A DNA stretch of 64,000 bases from JAZKID01 sp963714065 (GCA_963714065.1 OY970226.1:62001-126000); one strand, 5' to 3'. Numbered from the stretch's first letter, positions 43,496 through 52,557 are shown. The notes: generated by a model not told the origin, from the sequence alone. A program made the numbers and translations.

Positions 43496-44380
43496 TTATC
43501 TCAAGCTTTCTGCATAGGCCTGCGCCAGATTTTCCAGCATGCCTGCCTGCCCCATTCTTATGCTTGTCGAAGCTTGTGCCAATTCGGCAATGAAACCTTT
43601 TGCAGTCTTGAGTTTAAATTGCGAGGTGAGAATTTTCGGAAGATCTTCCGGAATTTTAAAACCTTCATGCTCGGCCGCTCCTGAGACGGCTTTGGAAACA
43701 TACTCATTGAAGCGAGTAATGAAATCCTGCTTCGGGCTGTCGGTGTCGCTGCCAGTAAGTACTTTAAGCTGCAGCAAAATGCGAAGCGTAGATGCAAGTG
43801 CTCTGTCGGCATGCAAAGCCGTGCTGGCATCCAGCATATTCAAAGGCGTTGCCAGAGAAGGGAATATTTTTAAATAGCCGAGCCTCGGATTGGCTTGCGT
43901 GATCAGCGTTTGTATATCGGATTTCCTCTGGTTGTTATTGTTGATTTTTCTTTCGTCAAAAGTGCGCGTTACAACTGCCTGCATGCCTGCGAGCGCAATC
44001 GCTTCATCCTCCTTGAGGTCGAAAACTTTGGCATCTGCTTTCACTGCATCCGCGAAAACAAGAGCCACGGGTTTACCGTCTAAAAATCCGCCCCAATAGG
44101 TGCGGCTAGTATCCTTGCCGTAATTCGCTGGATCGATCTGCTTTCGGATCGCTTCCGGCAAATCCATCCACTTCGTGTCGACAATTTGATAGGAATAATT
44201 CAGAGGCGGATAATCCTCCATGTACGATTCCATCAACGTGACATAATCCTGAGGCAATGATTTCTCCGTGATTTGCAACGGAGGAGCCTTCTTGTCCTGC
44301 AAATTGAGAAATGTAGAGAATTCTGTTCCGTTTTGCGAACGAGCGCGCATATTTTTCGGGCTATAAAAAACTTTCGACAT
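43496..44380 (-). CDS. Novel family paralogue 3, 294 aa
   Basis: Unrecognised family. The ATG at 44380 is chosen because AAAGG lies about eight bases upstream; the open frame from 44413 would overlap the previous gene. Shared features are KSLPQDYVTLMESYMEDY, TKWMDLPEAIRKQID, a YWGGFLDGKPVALVFADA strand, EAIALAGMQAVVTRTF, LGYLKIFPSLATPLN and LASTLRILLQLKVL. A C-terminal helix ends AQAYAESLR, and the basic tail of paralogues 1 and 2 is absent. There is no signal peptide. It follows paralogue 4 by 10 bp. Confidence 0.72.
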   Translation of the reverse strand: MSKVFYSPKNMRARSQNGTEFSTFLNLQDKKAPPLQITEKSLPQDYVTLMESYMEDYPPLNYSYQIVDTKWMDLPEAIRKQIDPANYGKDTSRTYWGGFLDGKPVALVFADAVKADAKVFDLKEDEAIALAGMQAVVTRTFDERKINNNNQRKSDIQTLITQANPRLGYLKIFPSLATPLNMLDASTALHADRALASTLRILLQLKVLTGSDTDSPKQDFITRFNEYVSKAVSGAAEHEGFKIPEDLPKILTSQFKLKTAKGFIAELAQASTSIRMGQAGMLENLAQAYAESLR

Positions 44381-44390
44381 TTGAGAACCT

Positions 44391-45326
44391 TTATTTGCTT
44401 GAATTTGTATCAATTTCTATGCGCTTAACGCTATTTTTTAATTCATAAAGATAAGTGTCATACAGGTTTTCCTTCATCGTTGCGGGCCGCATTTTTCTGT
44501 TTATTTTCGGGCTTGCGCACAAGCTGACGATAAAACTATCAATTTTCTCGCGCGTGCAATTTGAAGTAACTTTCAATGTATTGATCGTTTTTGGCTCCGC
44601 CTCGTCGAGAAAATGTGTTCTCAAAAGCTTTAAGAATTCATACTGAGGATTCTCATGGTTCGGGTCGATAATATTTAGTTGCTGTAATACTTCCGCCGAT
44701 GCTGTAATGGCGCAGTATGCAAGCATATTATGGCTAGGCCTGATGACGTCTGTATCGAACAAGAGCATGTAAGGAAGCATTTTTAAATAGGCATATTGTG
44801 AATTGGCTTTCGCCAAAACTACGTGCGAAATCAGGTCTATTTCTTGCTGGTGACTTTCATCTGTAGCAGTTGATGGACCTCGATCTCTGTTAATGATTTT
44901 AGCCGTTATTTGCTCGGCTGCGATTACCTGCTCCAAGTCTTTCGGGTCCATATTGCGATACGCAGCTAATCCCTGGGTTGCGTCCTCGATAATATAGGCT
45001 TTGCTCTCATAGCCATCGACACGGTAGAAGCCTGCGCGATCTGCGTTCTCCTTAAAAGGATCGAGCATATGTCTTGTTTGCGGCAAGAGGCCACCCCAGG
45101 TCGGCAGCTTGTCATATGACATTTCCCCTTTTTTAGGGACTATGCCGAAATCCAGTAAAGTGCGGCTGACGATGTCTGCATAGGGTTGAAGAAGAAAGTA
45201 TTCTTGTTCCGGCGCCGTGCGAGGACTTATCCTGAGGCTTTTGTTTTGTTGCTGTATGGCATCGGAAAACAAATTTGTTACGGGTTTTTTGAAAAACTTT
45301 TTAGATACAGGAGTAGTATAAATCAT
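44391..45326 (-). CDS. Novel family paralogue 4, 311 aa
   Basis: Unrecognised family; first gene of the tandem array. The ATG at 45326 has AAAGG eight bases upstream. Shared features are PYADIVSRTLLDFGIVPKKG, EMSYDKLPTWGGLLPQTR, GYESKAYIIEDATQGLAAYR, DPKDLEQVIAAEQITAKI, SQYAYLKMLPYMLLFD and AITASAEVLQQLNIIDPN, with a C-terminal helix ENLYDTYLYELKNSV. The N-terminus is basic and polar (SKKFFKKPVTNLF). It is divergent from lipA across 79 bp. The function is unknown; I see no catalytic motif. Confidence 0.72.
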   Translation of the reverse strand: MIYTTPVSKKFFKKPVTNLFSDAIQQQNKSLRISPRTAPEQEYFLLQPYADIVSRTLLDFGIVPKKGEMSYDKLPTWGGLLPQTRHMLDPFKENADRAGFYRVDGYESKAYIIEDATQGLAAYRNMDPKDLEQVIAAEQITAKIINRDRGPSTATDESHQQEIDLISHVVLAKANSQYAYLKMLPYMLLFDTDVIRPSHNMLAYCAITASAEVLQQLNIIDPNHENPQYEFLKLLRTHFLDEAEPKTINTLKVTSNCTREKIDSFIVSLCASPKINRKMRPATMKENLYDTYLYELKNSVKRIEIDTNSSK

Positions 45327-45405
45327 CAAAATAACCTTTGCCCTGCGTGCATGAATGCATATTTATTTATTGCTTTCAACGTCTCGCTCTGGTTGATATT
45401 GTTTT

Positions 45406-46353
45406 ATGCCCGTTGTTTTCGACCTGTTGGAAAAAAGACCCGCGCGCCACCCTGAAAAAGCGCATCGGCCGGACCAGCCCATGCTGCGCAAGCCGGACTG
45501 GATTCGCGTCAAGGCGCCGACCTCGCCGGTCTATGGTGCAACCTTAGGTATAGTTCGCGAGAACCGGCTGGTCACGGTATGCGAGGAGGCGGGCTGCCCC
45601 AATATCGGCGAATGCTGGTCGCAGAAACATGCCACTTTCATGATCATGGGCGATACCTGCACACGCGCCTGCGCTTTCTGCAATGTGAAGACCGGCCTGC
45701 CGCAGCCGCTCGACCCGGCCGAGCCGGAGAATGTCGCGCGCGCCACTGCCCAGCTTGGACTGAAACATGTCGTCGTGACTTCGGTCGATCGCGACGATCT
45801 GCCGGACGGAGGCGCGGAGCATTTCGCTAAAACCATTCTTGCCATTCGCAAGGCGGCGCCGGGAACAACGATTGAAATACTGACCCCGGATTTCTTGCGC
45901 AAGGATGGCGCAATTGAGGTTGTGGTTGCGGCAAGGCCTGACGTCTTCAACCACAATCTCGAAACCGTGCCTTCGAAATATCTCTCCGTGCGGCCTGGCG
46001 CACGTTATTTCCACTCCATTCGCCTTTTGCAGCGCGTAAAAGAACTCGCGCCGAACATGTTCACGAAATCCGGCATCATGGTCGGTCTTGGCGAAGAGCG
46101 CAATGAAATCATTCAACTCATGGACGATCTGCGCTCGGCCGATGTCGATTTCATCACCATCGGGCAGTATTTGCAGCCGACACGCAAGCATCACGCCGTA
46201 ATCCGCTATGTAAAGCCGGAAGAATTCGGCGCTTACGAAACGATTGCCTATGCAAAGGGGTTTTTGATGGTCTCAAGCTCTCCGCTCACGCGCTCGTCGC
46301 ATCATGCCGGTGACGATTTCGCGAAGCTGAAGGCGGCGCGCGAAGCCAAATAA
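45406..46353 (+). CDS. lipA: Lipoyl synthase
   Basis: LipA is a radical-SAM enzyme that inserts two sulphurs into octanoyl groups on lipoyl domains, here those of PdhB and PdhC. The auxiliary cluster ligands are Cys59, Cys64 and Cys70 (CEEAGCPNIGEC). The radical-SAM cluster ligands are Cys85, Cys89 and Cys92 (CTRACAFC). The C-terminal SSPLTRSSHHAGDDF is typical. Length is 315 aa. The ribosome site before ATG 45406 is weak. ratA follows 24 bp later. In related genomes lipA directly follows the pdh/lpd genes; here the paralogue island separates them. Confidence 0.97.
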   Translation: MPVVFDLLEKRPARHPEKAHRPDQPMLRKPDWIRVKAPTSPVYGATLGIVRENRLVTVCEEAGCPNIGECWSQKHATFMIMGDTCTRACAFCNVKTGLPQPLDPAEPENVARATAQLGLKHVVVTSVDRDDLPDGGAEHFAKTILAIRKAAPGTTIEILTPDFLRKDGAIEVVVAARPDVFNHNLETVPSKYLSVRPGARYFHSIRLLQRVKELAPNMFTKSGIMVGLGEERNEIIQLMDDLRSADVDFITIGQYLQPTRKHHAVIRYVKPEEFGAYETIAYAKGFLMVSSSPLTRSSHHAGDDFAKLKAAREAK

Positions 46354-46377
46354 TTCAAAACAGGTCATTGCGCCTAT

Positions 46378-46824
46378 ATGCCGCATTTCGAAAAACATCA
46401 CATCGTTCCTTTCACGCCGGAGCAGATGTTTTCTATCGTTGCCGATGTCAAATCCTACCCGCAATTCGTGCCGCACTGCACAGCATTAACGGTCTTGTCG
46501 CGCGATACCACCGAAGATGGAGCGGAACTTTTGATAGCCAGAATGACGGTGAGATACAAGATTTTCGAAGAGCGCTATACGAGCCGCATTTGTTTAAATC
46601 GAAAAACTTTAAGCGTCGATGTCGAGCAGATCGAGGGCCCGTTTCAGCAACTCATTAATACCTGGCGCTTCGAGCGGGCGGAGAAAGGCACAAAAATTCA
46701 TTTTCGTTTGAGTTATGAATTGCGCTCCCGTGCCTTGAATTTGATCATGGGCAAGGCGTTCCAGCATATGTTCAAACATTTCGAGGAAGCATTCGAGCGT
46801 CGCGCAGCGTCTGTCTATTCCTGA
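46378..46824 (+). CDS. RatA/Coq10-family START-like protein
   Basis: This is a polyketide-cyclase/START-fold protein of the Coq10/RatA type, linked in other organisms to ubiquinone binding. Typical segments are HIVPFTPEQMFSIVADVKSY, PQFVPHCTALTVLSR, IEGPFQQLINTWRFE and FRLSYELRSRALNLIMGKAF. Length is 148 aa. It follows lipA and overlaps the convergent cinA-type gene by 10 bp. Confidence 0.9.
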   Translation: MPHFEKHHIVPFTPEQMFSIVADVKSYPQFVPHCTALTVLSRDTTEDGAELLIARMTVRYKIFEERYTSRICLNRKTLSVDVEQIEGPFQQLINTWRFERAEKGTKIHFRLSYELRSRALNLIMGKAFQHMFKHFEEAFERRAASVYS

Positions 46825-47312
46825 CGCAATATTTCGCGTGCAAGCTGCAAGGCTGCGAGTACGGATTTCGTGCGGACATTGTCGCGGCCGATATCACCGA
46901 AATCGCAGGTTTGATCCATTGTCGCGCCGTTCAGACAGACCGCAATATGTACACGGCCAATGGGCTTTTCCGCCGTTGCTCCCGTGGGCCCGGCAATGCC
47001 CGTCACGCTGATGGAAACCTGTGCTTCAGATTTTGCAAGCGCGCCTATCGCCATGGTGCGTGCGACTTCTGCGCTGACAGCGCCTTTTTCGTCGATCAAT
47101 TCTTGCGAAACGCCAAGATCTTCAACTTTTGCTTTGTTCGAATAAGTTATATAGCCGCGGTCGAAAACGTCGGAGAGGCCAGGAACAGAAGTCAGTGCGC
47201 CCGCCAGCAGGCCGCCGGTGCAGGATTCCGCCGTAACGATCATGAATTTTTTATGCAGGCAAAGGCTTTTCAATTCTTCCGCCAATGCCGCGATCATGTC
47301 CCGGTCGCTCAT
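46815..47312 (-). CDS. pncC: CinA-domain nicotinamide-nucleotide amidase
   Basis: This stand-alone C-terminal CinA domain (165 aa) would deamidate NMN to NaMN in pyridine nucleotide recycling. Family motifs are VTAESCTGGLLAGALTSVPG, DRGYITYSNKAKVEDLGVS and SVTGIAGPTGAT. It lies 9 bp downstream of ispDF on the same strand, an arrangement common in alphaproteobacteria, and its end overlaps ratA. Confidence 0.93.
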   Translation of the reverse strand: MSDRDMIAALAEELKSLCLHKKFMIVTAESCTGGLLAGALTSVPGLSDVFDRGYITYSNKAKVEDLGVSQELIDEKGAVSAEVARTMAIGALAKSEAQVSISVTGIAGPTGATAEKPIGRVHIAVCLNGATMDQTCDFGDIGRDNVRTKSVLAALQLAREILRQE

Positions 47313-47321
47313 TGCATTCTC

Positions 47322-48491
47322 CTAAAATTGAGCCGTGACCATAGCATAGGCTGCAAGGCCTTCATTGCGGCCGATAAAGCCCAAACCTTCCGATGTCGTG
47401 GCTTTCAGGCCGATCGATTGAACTGGCAAGGCGAGAATCAGCGCAAGCGATGCAATAATTTTTTCCCTGTATGAAGAGATTTTCGGCTCCTGCGCAATCA
47501 GCGTGATATCGCAATGGGCGATTTTACCGCTACGATCCCGCAAGATTTCAAGAGCTTTCGACACGAAAATTCTCGAATCTGCGTTTTTCCATTGCGGATC
47601 GGATGGTGGAAAATGCTGGCCGATATCTCCGGCGCCGGCGAGCCCGAGAAGTGCATCGGTCAGCGCATGCAGGATGACATCGCCGTCGGAATGCGCCTGC
47701 ACGCCGTATGTGTGCGCAATTCTGATGCCGCCGAGCATGACATGATCGCCTTCGTCGAACGCATGCACATCATAACCAAGCGCACTGCGCGATGTGGCAA
47801 CAAACTGTTTCTCCGCACGCTTCCAGTCCTCGGCCGTGGTCAGTTTGAAATTATCGATTGAACTTGGAACAAGCATAACCTTATGCCCCTGCCATTCGAG
47901 CAGCGCGGCATCGTCCGTGAAATCGGCGCGGCCCTGTTTACGTGCTGCTTTATGTGCCGCGGATAAAATGGAGAAATCGAAAGCCTGCGGCGTTTGCGCC
48001 GCATACAAGGCATTGCGGTCCACCGTTTCGGCAATCTGGTCGCCAACGGCACGTTTCAACGTATCGGCAACTGCGCAGGCACAAATCGCGCCCGGCGCAT
48101 TCTCAAGAGCTGCCAGCGTATTCCGGATCAGTGCCGCATTCAGAAATGGCCGTGCCGCATCGTGGATCAAAATATTTTTTGGCTGGTATGGCGCCAATGC
48201 CTGCAGTGCAGCATAAACGGAGTCCTGCCGCGTTTTTCCACCTGGTGACGGCTCGAGCAGAAGAGTAGAAGGCAACCCTTCAATGGACTGCCGATAAAAA
48301 AGCTCGTGCCCGGGCCGAATGACGATAAGGATTTTGTCGCACGCATTCGCCTCGATGATGCCAAGCAGGCTGTGCCGCAAGACCGGCATGCCGCCAAGCA
48401 GCCTGTATTGTTTCGGCACCGCGCCGCCCATGCGCTCGCTATGGCCGGCAGCCAGAATGACAGCAATTGTACTCATGGCGCTCATACCCAT
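47322..48491 (-). CDS. ispDF: Bifunctional IspD/IspF (MEP isoprenoid pathway)
   Basis: The N-terminal IspD domain makes CDP-methylerythritol: VILAAGHSERMGGAVPKQYR and ILIHDAARPFLN. The C-terminal IspF domain forms the cyclodiphosphate: ALGYDVHAFDEGDHVMLGG, QAHSDGDVILHALTDALLG and LGFIGRNEGLAAYA. Length is 389 aa from 48491; in-frame ATGs at 48485 and 48476 are also possible starts. Product flow is towards isoprenoids such as ubiquinone, for which the UbiH-type and UbiA-type genes near 56 and 62 kb may be relevant. Confidence 0.95.
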   Translation of the reverse strand: MGMSAMSTIAVILAAGHSERMGGAVPKQYRLLGGMPVLRHSLLGIIEANACDKILIVIRPGHELFYRQSIEGLPSTLLLEPSPGGKTRQDSVYAALQALAPYQPKNILIHDAARPFLNAALIRNTLAALENAPGAICACAVADTLKRAVGDQIAETVDRNALYAAQTPQAFDFSILSAAHKAARKQGRADFTDDAALLEWQGHKVMLVPSSIDNFKLTTAEDWKRAEKQFVATSRSALGYDVHAFDEGDHVMLGGIRIAHTYGVQAHSDGDVILHALTDALLGLAGAGDIGQHFPPSDPQWKNADSRIFVSKALEILRDRSGKIAHCDITLIAQEPKISSYREKIIASLALILALPVQSIGLKATTSEGLGFIGRNEGLAAYAMVTAQF

Positions 48492-48706
48492 TCACTTAAC
48501 AGATCCGATTAACTCGTTGAACTCGTGGGATAAAATATTTATCGCTTGACCTTTACCCAAACCTTGTCACATTTCTGCAACAGATGAGGCTGGAAAGTCA
48601 CAGTTATAGCCAGTCGTATTGATGAAAATAGTCAAAACCCAAACCATCTTGCCGGGCGAGGATCGGGCCAAAAACCGCGAAGTCTCGCAGGCGCCGCCTG
48701 TCGCCG

Positions 48707-50893
48707 GTGATTGCCGCGCTGATTGTTGCTATGGCTTTGATATCGGCCATCGGCACCTTTGCTGTTTTGACCGGTTTCACGCCTATCGAGCCCACGGGCG
48801 AAATCATTGCAACGGCCCTTGTGGTCAATGGCCTGCTGGTGTTGGCGCTGCTGGCGCTGATTATCTGGGAAATCGCGCCATTATGGGCCGCGCGCCGCTC
48901 CGGTAAGGCAGCGGCGCGGTTGCATGGCCGCGTGGTCGCGATGTTCTGCGGTCTTGCCGCCATTCCCGCCGTCATTGTCGCCGTTGTCGCGAACCTGACG
49001 CTCGATGTCGGCCTCGACCGCTGGTTTTCCGCACATACGCGCACCGTCGTCGATAATGCCTTCAGCGTCGCGCGCGCATATATGGAAGAACACAACCAGA
49101 CGGTCCGTTACGATGCCTTGTCGATGTCACCGTATGTGAGCAATCGTGTGCCCATGATGTATCTCGATCCAATCCGGTTTCAATCTGGGTTGACGCAACT
49201 TGCAAGCCTGCGAAACGTGGTTGCCGTTTATTTATTGCGTGGGGACGGTGTCACATTGCAGCACTCGACCCTTAATCGGGATTACGAGTTGCCGACAAAA
49301 GATTTGATTACGCAGGCAAAAGATTCCGTAGAGCCTATTTTAATCACGCCGGCAGATTCAGATTATGTCGGCGCCATCATAAAGCTGCAAACGACGAGCG
49401 ACGAGATTTATCTTTATGTCATCAGACAGGTCGACCAAAATGTAATTCACGCCGTGCACGAAGCGCAGGCGGCAACGAAAGAATATCGCAACATGGAATT
49501 GCGCCGCGCTAATGTGCAGGCGGCATTCGGCATGACCTATGCGGGTATTGCGCTGATGCTGCTGTTGATCGCGATCTGGTTCGGCATAGCTTTCGCAAAC
49601 AAGCTTGTCGCGCCCATCCGTCGTTTGATTAGCGCGGCCGACCGCGTTTCGCGCGGCAATCTCAATGTGCAGGTGCCGGTGAAGCCAGACGAGGGCGACC
49701 TTGCCAATCTCGGCCACACATTCAATATCATGACCGGCAAGCTGAAATCGCAGCGTGACGATCTCATGCAGGTGAATGAGCAGCTCGACGCCCGCCGCCT
49801 GTTCATGGAAGCCGTGCTGTCCGGCGTCACGGCGGGTATTATCGGCATCGATCCGCAGATGAAAGTCACGCTCGTAAATCCCACTGCGCTTGCCTTGCTT
49901 GGTGTGAACGAGGAAAATGTGATCGGCAACCCTCTGGTCGAAATCATGCCGGAAATTGCAGGCCTGCTGAACGAGGCAAGCGTGCAGGAAAAACTGGTGC
50001 AAGACGATATCCTGCTGCGGCGCGGCAATAAGGAATATAATCTGCTCGTGCGCGTGACGGGAGAAAAAGCGGCCGGGCCCGAGCATGGCTATGTCGTGAC
50101 GCTCGACGATATCACGGGGCTTGTTGCCGCGCAGCGCTCAAGCGCATGGGCCGACGTCGCCCGCCGCATCGCGCATGAAATCAAAAATCCCCTGACACCC
50201 ATCCAGCTTTCCGCAGAGCGCTTGCGCCGGAAATATTCGCAGGTAATCACGGCCGAAGAGCGCGATGTGTTCGATCAATGTACCGAAACCATCATTCGCC
50301 AGGTCAGCGATATCGGCCGCATGGTCGACGAGTTCTCGTCTTTCGCGCGCATGCCGAAAGCGCAGATCTCGGAAGAAGATGTTGGCGATCTCGTGCGGCA
50401 GGTCATCTTTTTGATGCGCGTCGGCAATCCGGATATCGAATTCGTTTATGTGCCGCCGCAGACGATGATCCGCGCCGAATGCGACCGCCGCCTGATCGCG
50501 CAGGCGGTGACCAATCTGATCAAGAATGCCGCCGAGGCTATCGCCGCCGTCGACGGAGCGGGAGCTAAGGGCCGCATCGATGTTCGCGTCACGCTGAACG
50601 AGTCCGACCAAATCGTTATCGATGTGGAAGACAATGGCATCGGTCTGCCGCAGGAAAATCGCCAGCGCCTTCTGGAGCCTTATATGACGACGCGCGAAAA
50701 AGGCACCGGCCTCGGTCTTGCCATCGTCGGCAAGGTGATGGACGAACATGGCGGTACGATCGAACTGCTGGACGGCAATGCCGAAAAGGAACGCCCCGGC
50801 GCGCTGGTGCGCCTGACCTTCCCGCGCAAGCAGCAGACAGGCACATTCAATTCTAGCATCGAAAAAGAAGACACGAGGCCCTATGTCCAATGA
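48707..50893 (+). CDS. ntrY: Nitrogen-regulation sensor kinase NtrY
   Basis: NtrY is the membrane sensor kinase partner of NtrX. Visible are membrane segments near residues 5-20, 33-53 and 75-95, a periplasmic region, a further membrane segment (about 278-300) and HAMP (about 300-355). A PAS domain follows (AVLSGVTAGIIGIDPQMKVT), then HisKA with His490 in RRIAHEIKNPLTPIQLSAER, and HATPase boxes (NLIKNAAEAIA, DNGIGLPQENR, GTGLGLAI). The start is uncertain. GTG 48707 lacks a clear ribosome site, and the frame upstream encodes a basic stretch (RRRRLSP) but no ATG before a stop at 48629. The stop overlaps ntrX by 11 bp. Confidence 0.95.
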   Translation: MIAALIVAMALISAIGTFAVLTGFTPIEPTGEIIATALVVNGLLVLALLALIIWEIAPLWAARRSGKAAARLHGRVVAMFCGLAAIPAVIVAVVANLTLDVGLDRWFSAHTRTVVDNAFSVARAYMEEHNQTVRYDALSMSPYVSNRVPMMYLDPIRFQSGLTQLASLRNVVAVYLLRGDGVTLQHSTLNRDYELPTKDLITQAKDSVEPILITPADSDYVGAIIKLQTTSDEIYLYVIRQVDQNVIHAVHEAQAATKEYRNMELRRANVQAAFGMTYAGIALMLLLIAIWFGIAFANKLVAPIRRLISAADRVSRGNLNVQVPVKPDEGDLANLGHTFNIMTGKLKSQRDDLMQVNEQLDARRLFMEAVLSGVTAGIIGIDPQMKVTLVNPTALALLGVNEENVIGNPLVEIMPEIAGLLNEASVQEKLVQDDILLRRGNKEYNLLVRVTGEKAAGPEHGYVVTLDDITGLVAAQRSSAWADVARRIAHEIKNPLTPIQLSAERLRRKYSQVITAEERDVFDQCTETIIRQVSDIGRMVDEFSSFARMPKAQISEEDVGDLVRQVIFLMRVGNPDIEFVYVPPQTMIRAECDRRLIAQAVTNLIKNAAEAIAAVDGAGAKGRIDVRVTLNESDQIVIDVEDNGIGLPQENRQRLLEPYMTTREKGTGLGLAIVGKVMDEHGGTIELLDGNAEKERPGALVRLTFPRKQQTGTFNSSIEKEDTRPYVQ

Positions 50894-52250
50894 TATTCTG
50901 ATCATCGATGACGAGCGCGATATCCGCGAGCTGATCGGGGGAATTCTGCGTGATGAAGGCTACACAACGCGCACCGCGCGCGATGCCGATGAGGCTTTCG
51001 CGCAAATCGCGCAGCGGCGCCCGTCGCTGGTTCTGCTCGATATTTGGCTGCAGGGCAGCCGCATGGATGGGCTCGAAATCCTCGATTACCTGAAGCGTCA
51101 GCATCCGGAAGTGCCGGTGGTGATGATTTCCGGCCACGGCAATATCGAAACCGCCGTCTCTGCCATCAAGCGCGGTGCTTATGACTTCATCGAAAAACCG
51201 TTCAAGGCAGACAGGTTGCTTCTTATTCTCGCGCGCGCACACGAGTCTTCGCAATTGCGGCGCGAGGTGAAAACATTGCGTCAGCAATCCATCTTCGCAA
51301 CACGCATCGTCGGTTCCTCGACCCTGATGAATCAATTACGCGGCATGATCGACCGGATTTCTCCATCGAACAGCCGCGTGCTAATCACGGGTTCGCCGGG
51401 CACCGGCAAGGAGCTGGTGGCGCGCACGATCCATAACCGTTCGCAACGTGCGGCTTCCCCTTTCATTGCGCTGAATGCGGCTGCGATCACGCCCGAGACC
51501 ATGGAGCTTGCACTTTTCGGCGAGGAGGAAAAGCCCGGTGTCGTGCGCAGGGTCGGCGCGCTCGAGGAAGCGCATGGCGGCACACTTTATATCGACGAAG
51601 TCACGGACATGCCACGCGAGACGCAAAACAAGATCCTGCGCGTATTGGTCGACCAGACTTTTACGCGCGTCGGCGGCAATACGCGCGTGGAAGTGGATGT
51701 GCGTATTATCTGCTCCACATCGCGCGATGCCGAAACAGAGATCGAGTCCGGCCGTTTCCGCGAAGACCTGTTTCACCGCCTGGCCGTGGTGCCCGTGCGC
51801 GTGCCTTGCCTGTCGGAACATCGCGAGGACATTCCCGAGCTGGTGCATTATTTCGTCGAGCAGATCTGCGCGGCCACCGGCCTTGCCCCGAAACGCATCG
51901 GCGAAGACGCCATGGCGCTGCTGCAGACGCATGATTGGCCGGGCAATGTCCGCCAGCTTCGCAATAATGTGGAGCGCGTGCTCATACTCACCCAGACCGA
52001 CCGGGATGCGATCGTTTCCGTGGATATGCTGCCGCCGGAAATCGGCACCATGCTGCCGGCCATGCCGAACACGACGGGCTCGGAGCACATCATGGCGCTG
52101 CCTCTCCGCGATGCGCGGGAAACCTTCGAGAAGGAATATCTGCATGCGCAAATCAGCCGTTTCGGCGGGAATATCTCGCGTACGGCTGAGTTTGTCGGTA
52201 TGGAACGCTCCGCGCTGCACCGCAAGTTGAAATCTTTGGGGTTGAATTAA
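50883..52250 (+). CDS. ntrX: Response regulator NtrX
   Basis: NtrX is an NtrC-family regulator. The receiver domain has phosphoacceptor Asp53 (LVLLDIWLQGSRMDGL). The AAA+ domain has Walker A in LITGSPGTGKELVARTIH and the GGTLYIDEVTDMPRETQNKI segment. The GAFTGA loop that contacts sigma-54 is absent: the equivalent stretch reads LFGEEEKPGVVRRVGALEEA, as I believe is usual for alphaproteobacterial NtrX. A Fis-type HTH ends the protein (NISRTAEFVGMERSALHRKL). Length is 455 aa. It is followed by hfq. Confidence 0.96.
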   Translation: MSNDILIIDDERDIRELIGGILRDEGYTTRTARDADEAFAQIAQRRPSLVLLDIWLQGSRMDGLEILDYLKRQHPEVPVVMISGHGNIETAVSAIKRGAYDFIEKPFKADRLLLILARAHESSQLRREVKTLRQQSIFATRIVGSSTLMNQLRGMIDRISPSNSRVLITGSPGTGKELVARTIHNRSQRAASPFIALNAAAITPETMELALFGEEEKPGVVRRVGALEEAHGGTLYIDEVTDMPRETQNKILRVLVDQTFTRVGGNTRVEVDVRIICSTSRDAETEIESGRFREDLFHRLAVVPVRVPCLSEHREDIPELVHYFVEQICAATGLAPKRIGEDAMALLQTHDWPGNVRQLRNNVERVLILTQTDRDAIVSVDMLPPEIGTMLPAMPNTTGSEHIMALPLRDARETFEKEYLHAQISRFGGNISRTAEFVGMERSALHRKLKSLGLN

Positions 52251-52302
52251 TTGTAAATTTCATCACAATGGGCTGCTAACCTACGTCAAGAAGAGGGTGA
52301 GA

Positions 52303-52545
52303 ATGGCCACCGAGCGCACGCAGAACCTGCAAGACACGTTTCTCAACAATGTCCGCAAAAACAAGATTCCCGTCACCATCTTCCTTGTGAACGGCGTCAA
52401 ACTGTTGGGCAATGTCACCTGGTTCGACAACTTTTGCGTGCTGCTGCGGCGCGAGGGGCAGATCCAGCTCGTTTATAAACATGCCATTTCAACCATCATG
52501 CCCGGCCAGCCCATCAGCCTGTTCGAAGGCGACGAAGCCGAATAG
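52303..52545 (+). CDS. hfq: RNA chaperone Hfq
   Basis: Hfq is a hexameric Sm-like protein that pairs small RNAs with mRNAs. The 80-aa sequence has NLQDTFLNNVRKNKIPVTIF, LVNGVKLLGNVTWFDNFCVL and YKHAISTIMP (the YKHA Sm2 motif). ATG 52303 is chosen with AGAGGG just upstream. The acidic tail is short (FEGDEAE). Order ntrX-hfq-hflX is conserved in alphaproteobacteria. Confidence 0.97.
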   Translation: MATERTQNLQDTFLNNVRKNKIPVTIFLVNGVKLLGNVTWFDNFCVLLRREGQIQLVYKHAISTIMPGQPISLFEGDEAE

Positions 52546-52557
52546 TTTTCACAACTG

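Noticed and set aside
48619..48906. A 95-codon frame starting with an ATG just before ntrY
   Set aside because: It overlaps the first NtrY membrane segments out of frame and shows no protein-like pattern beyond about 25 residues. It is kept only as a hint about the uncertain ntrY start.
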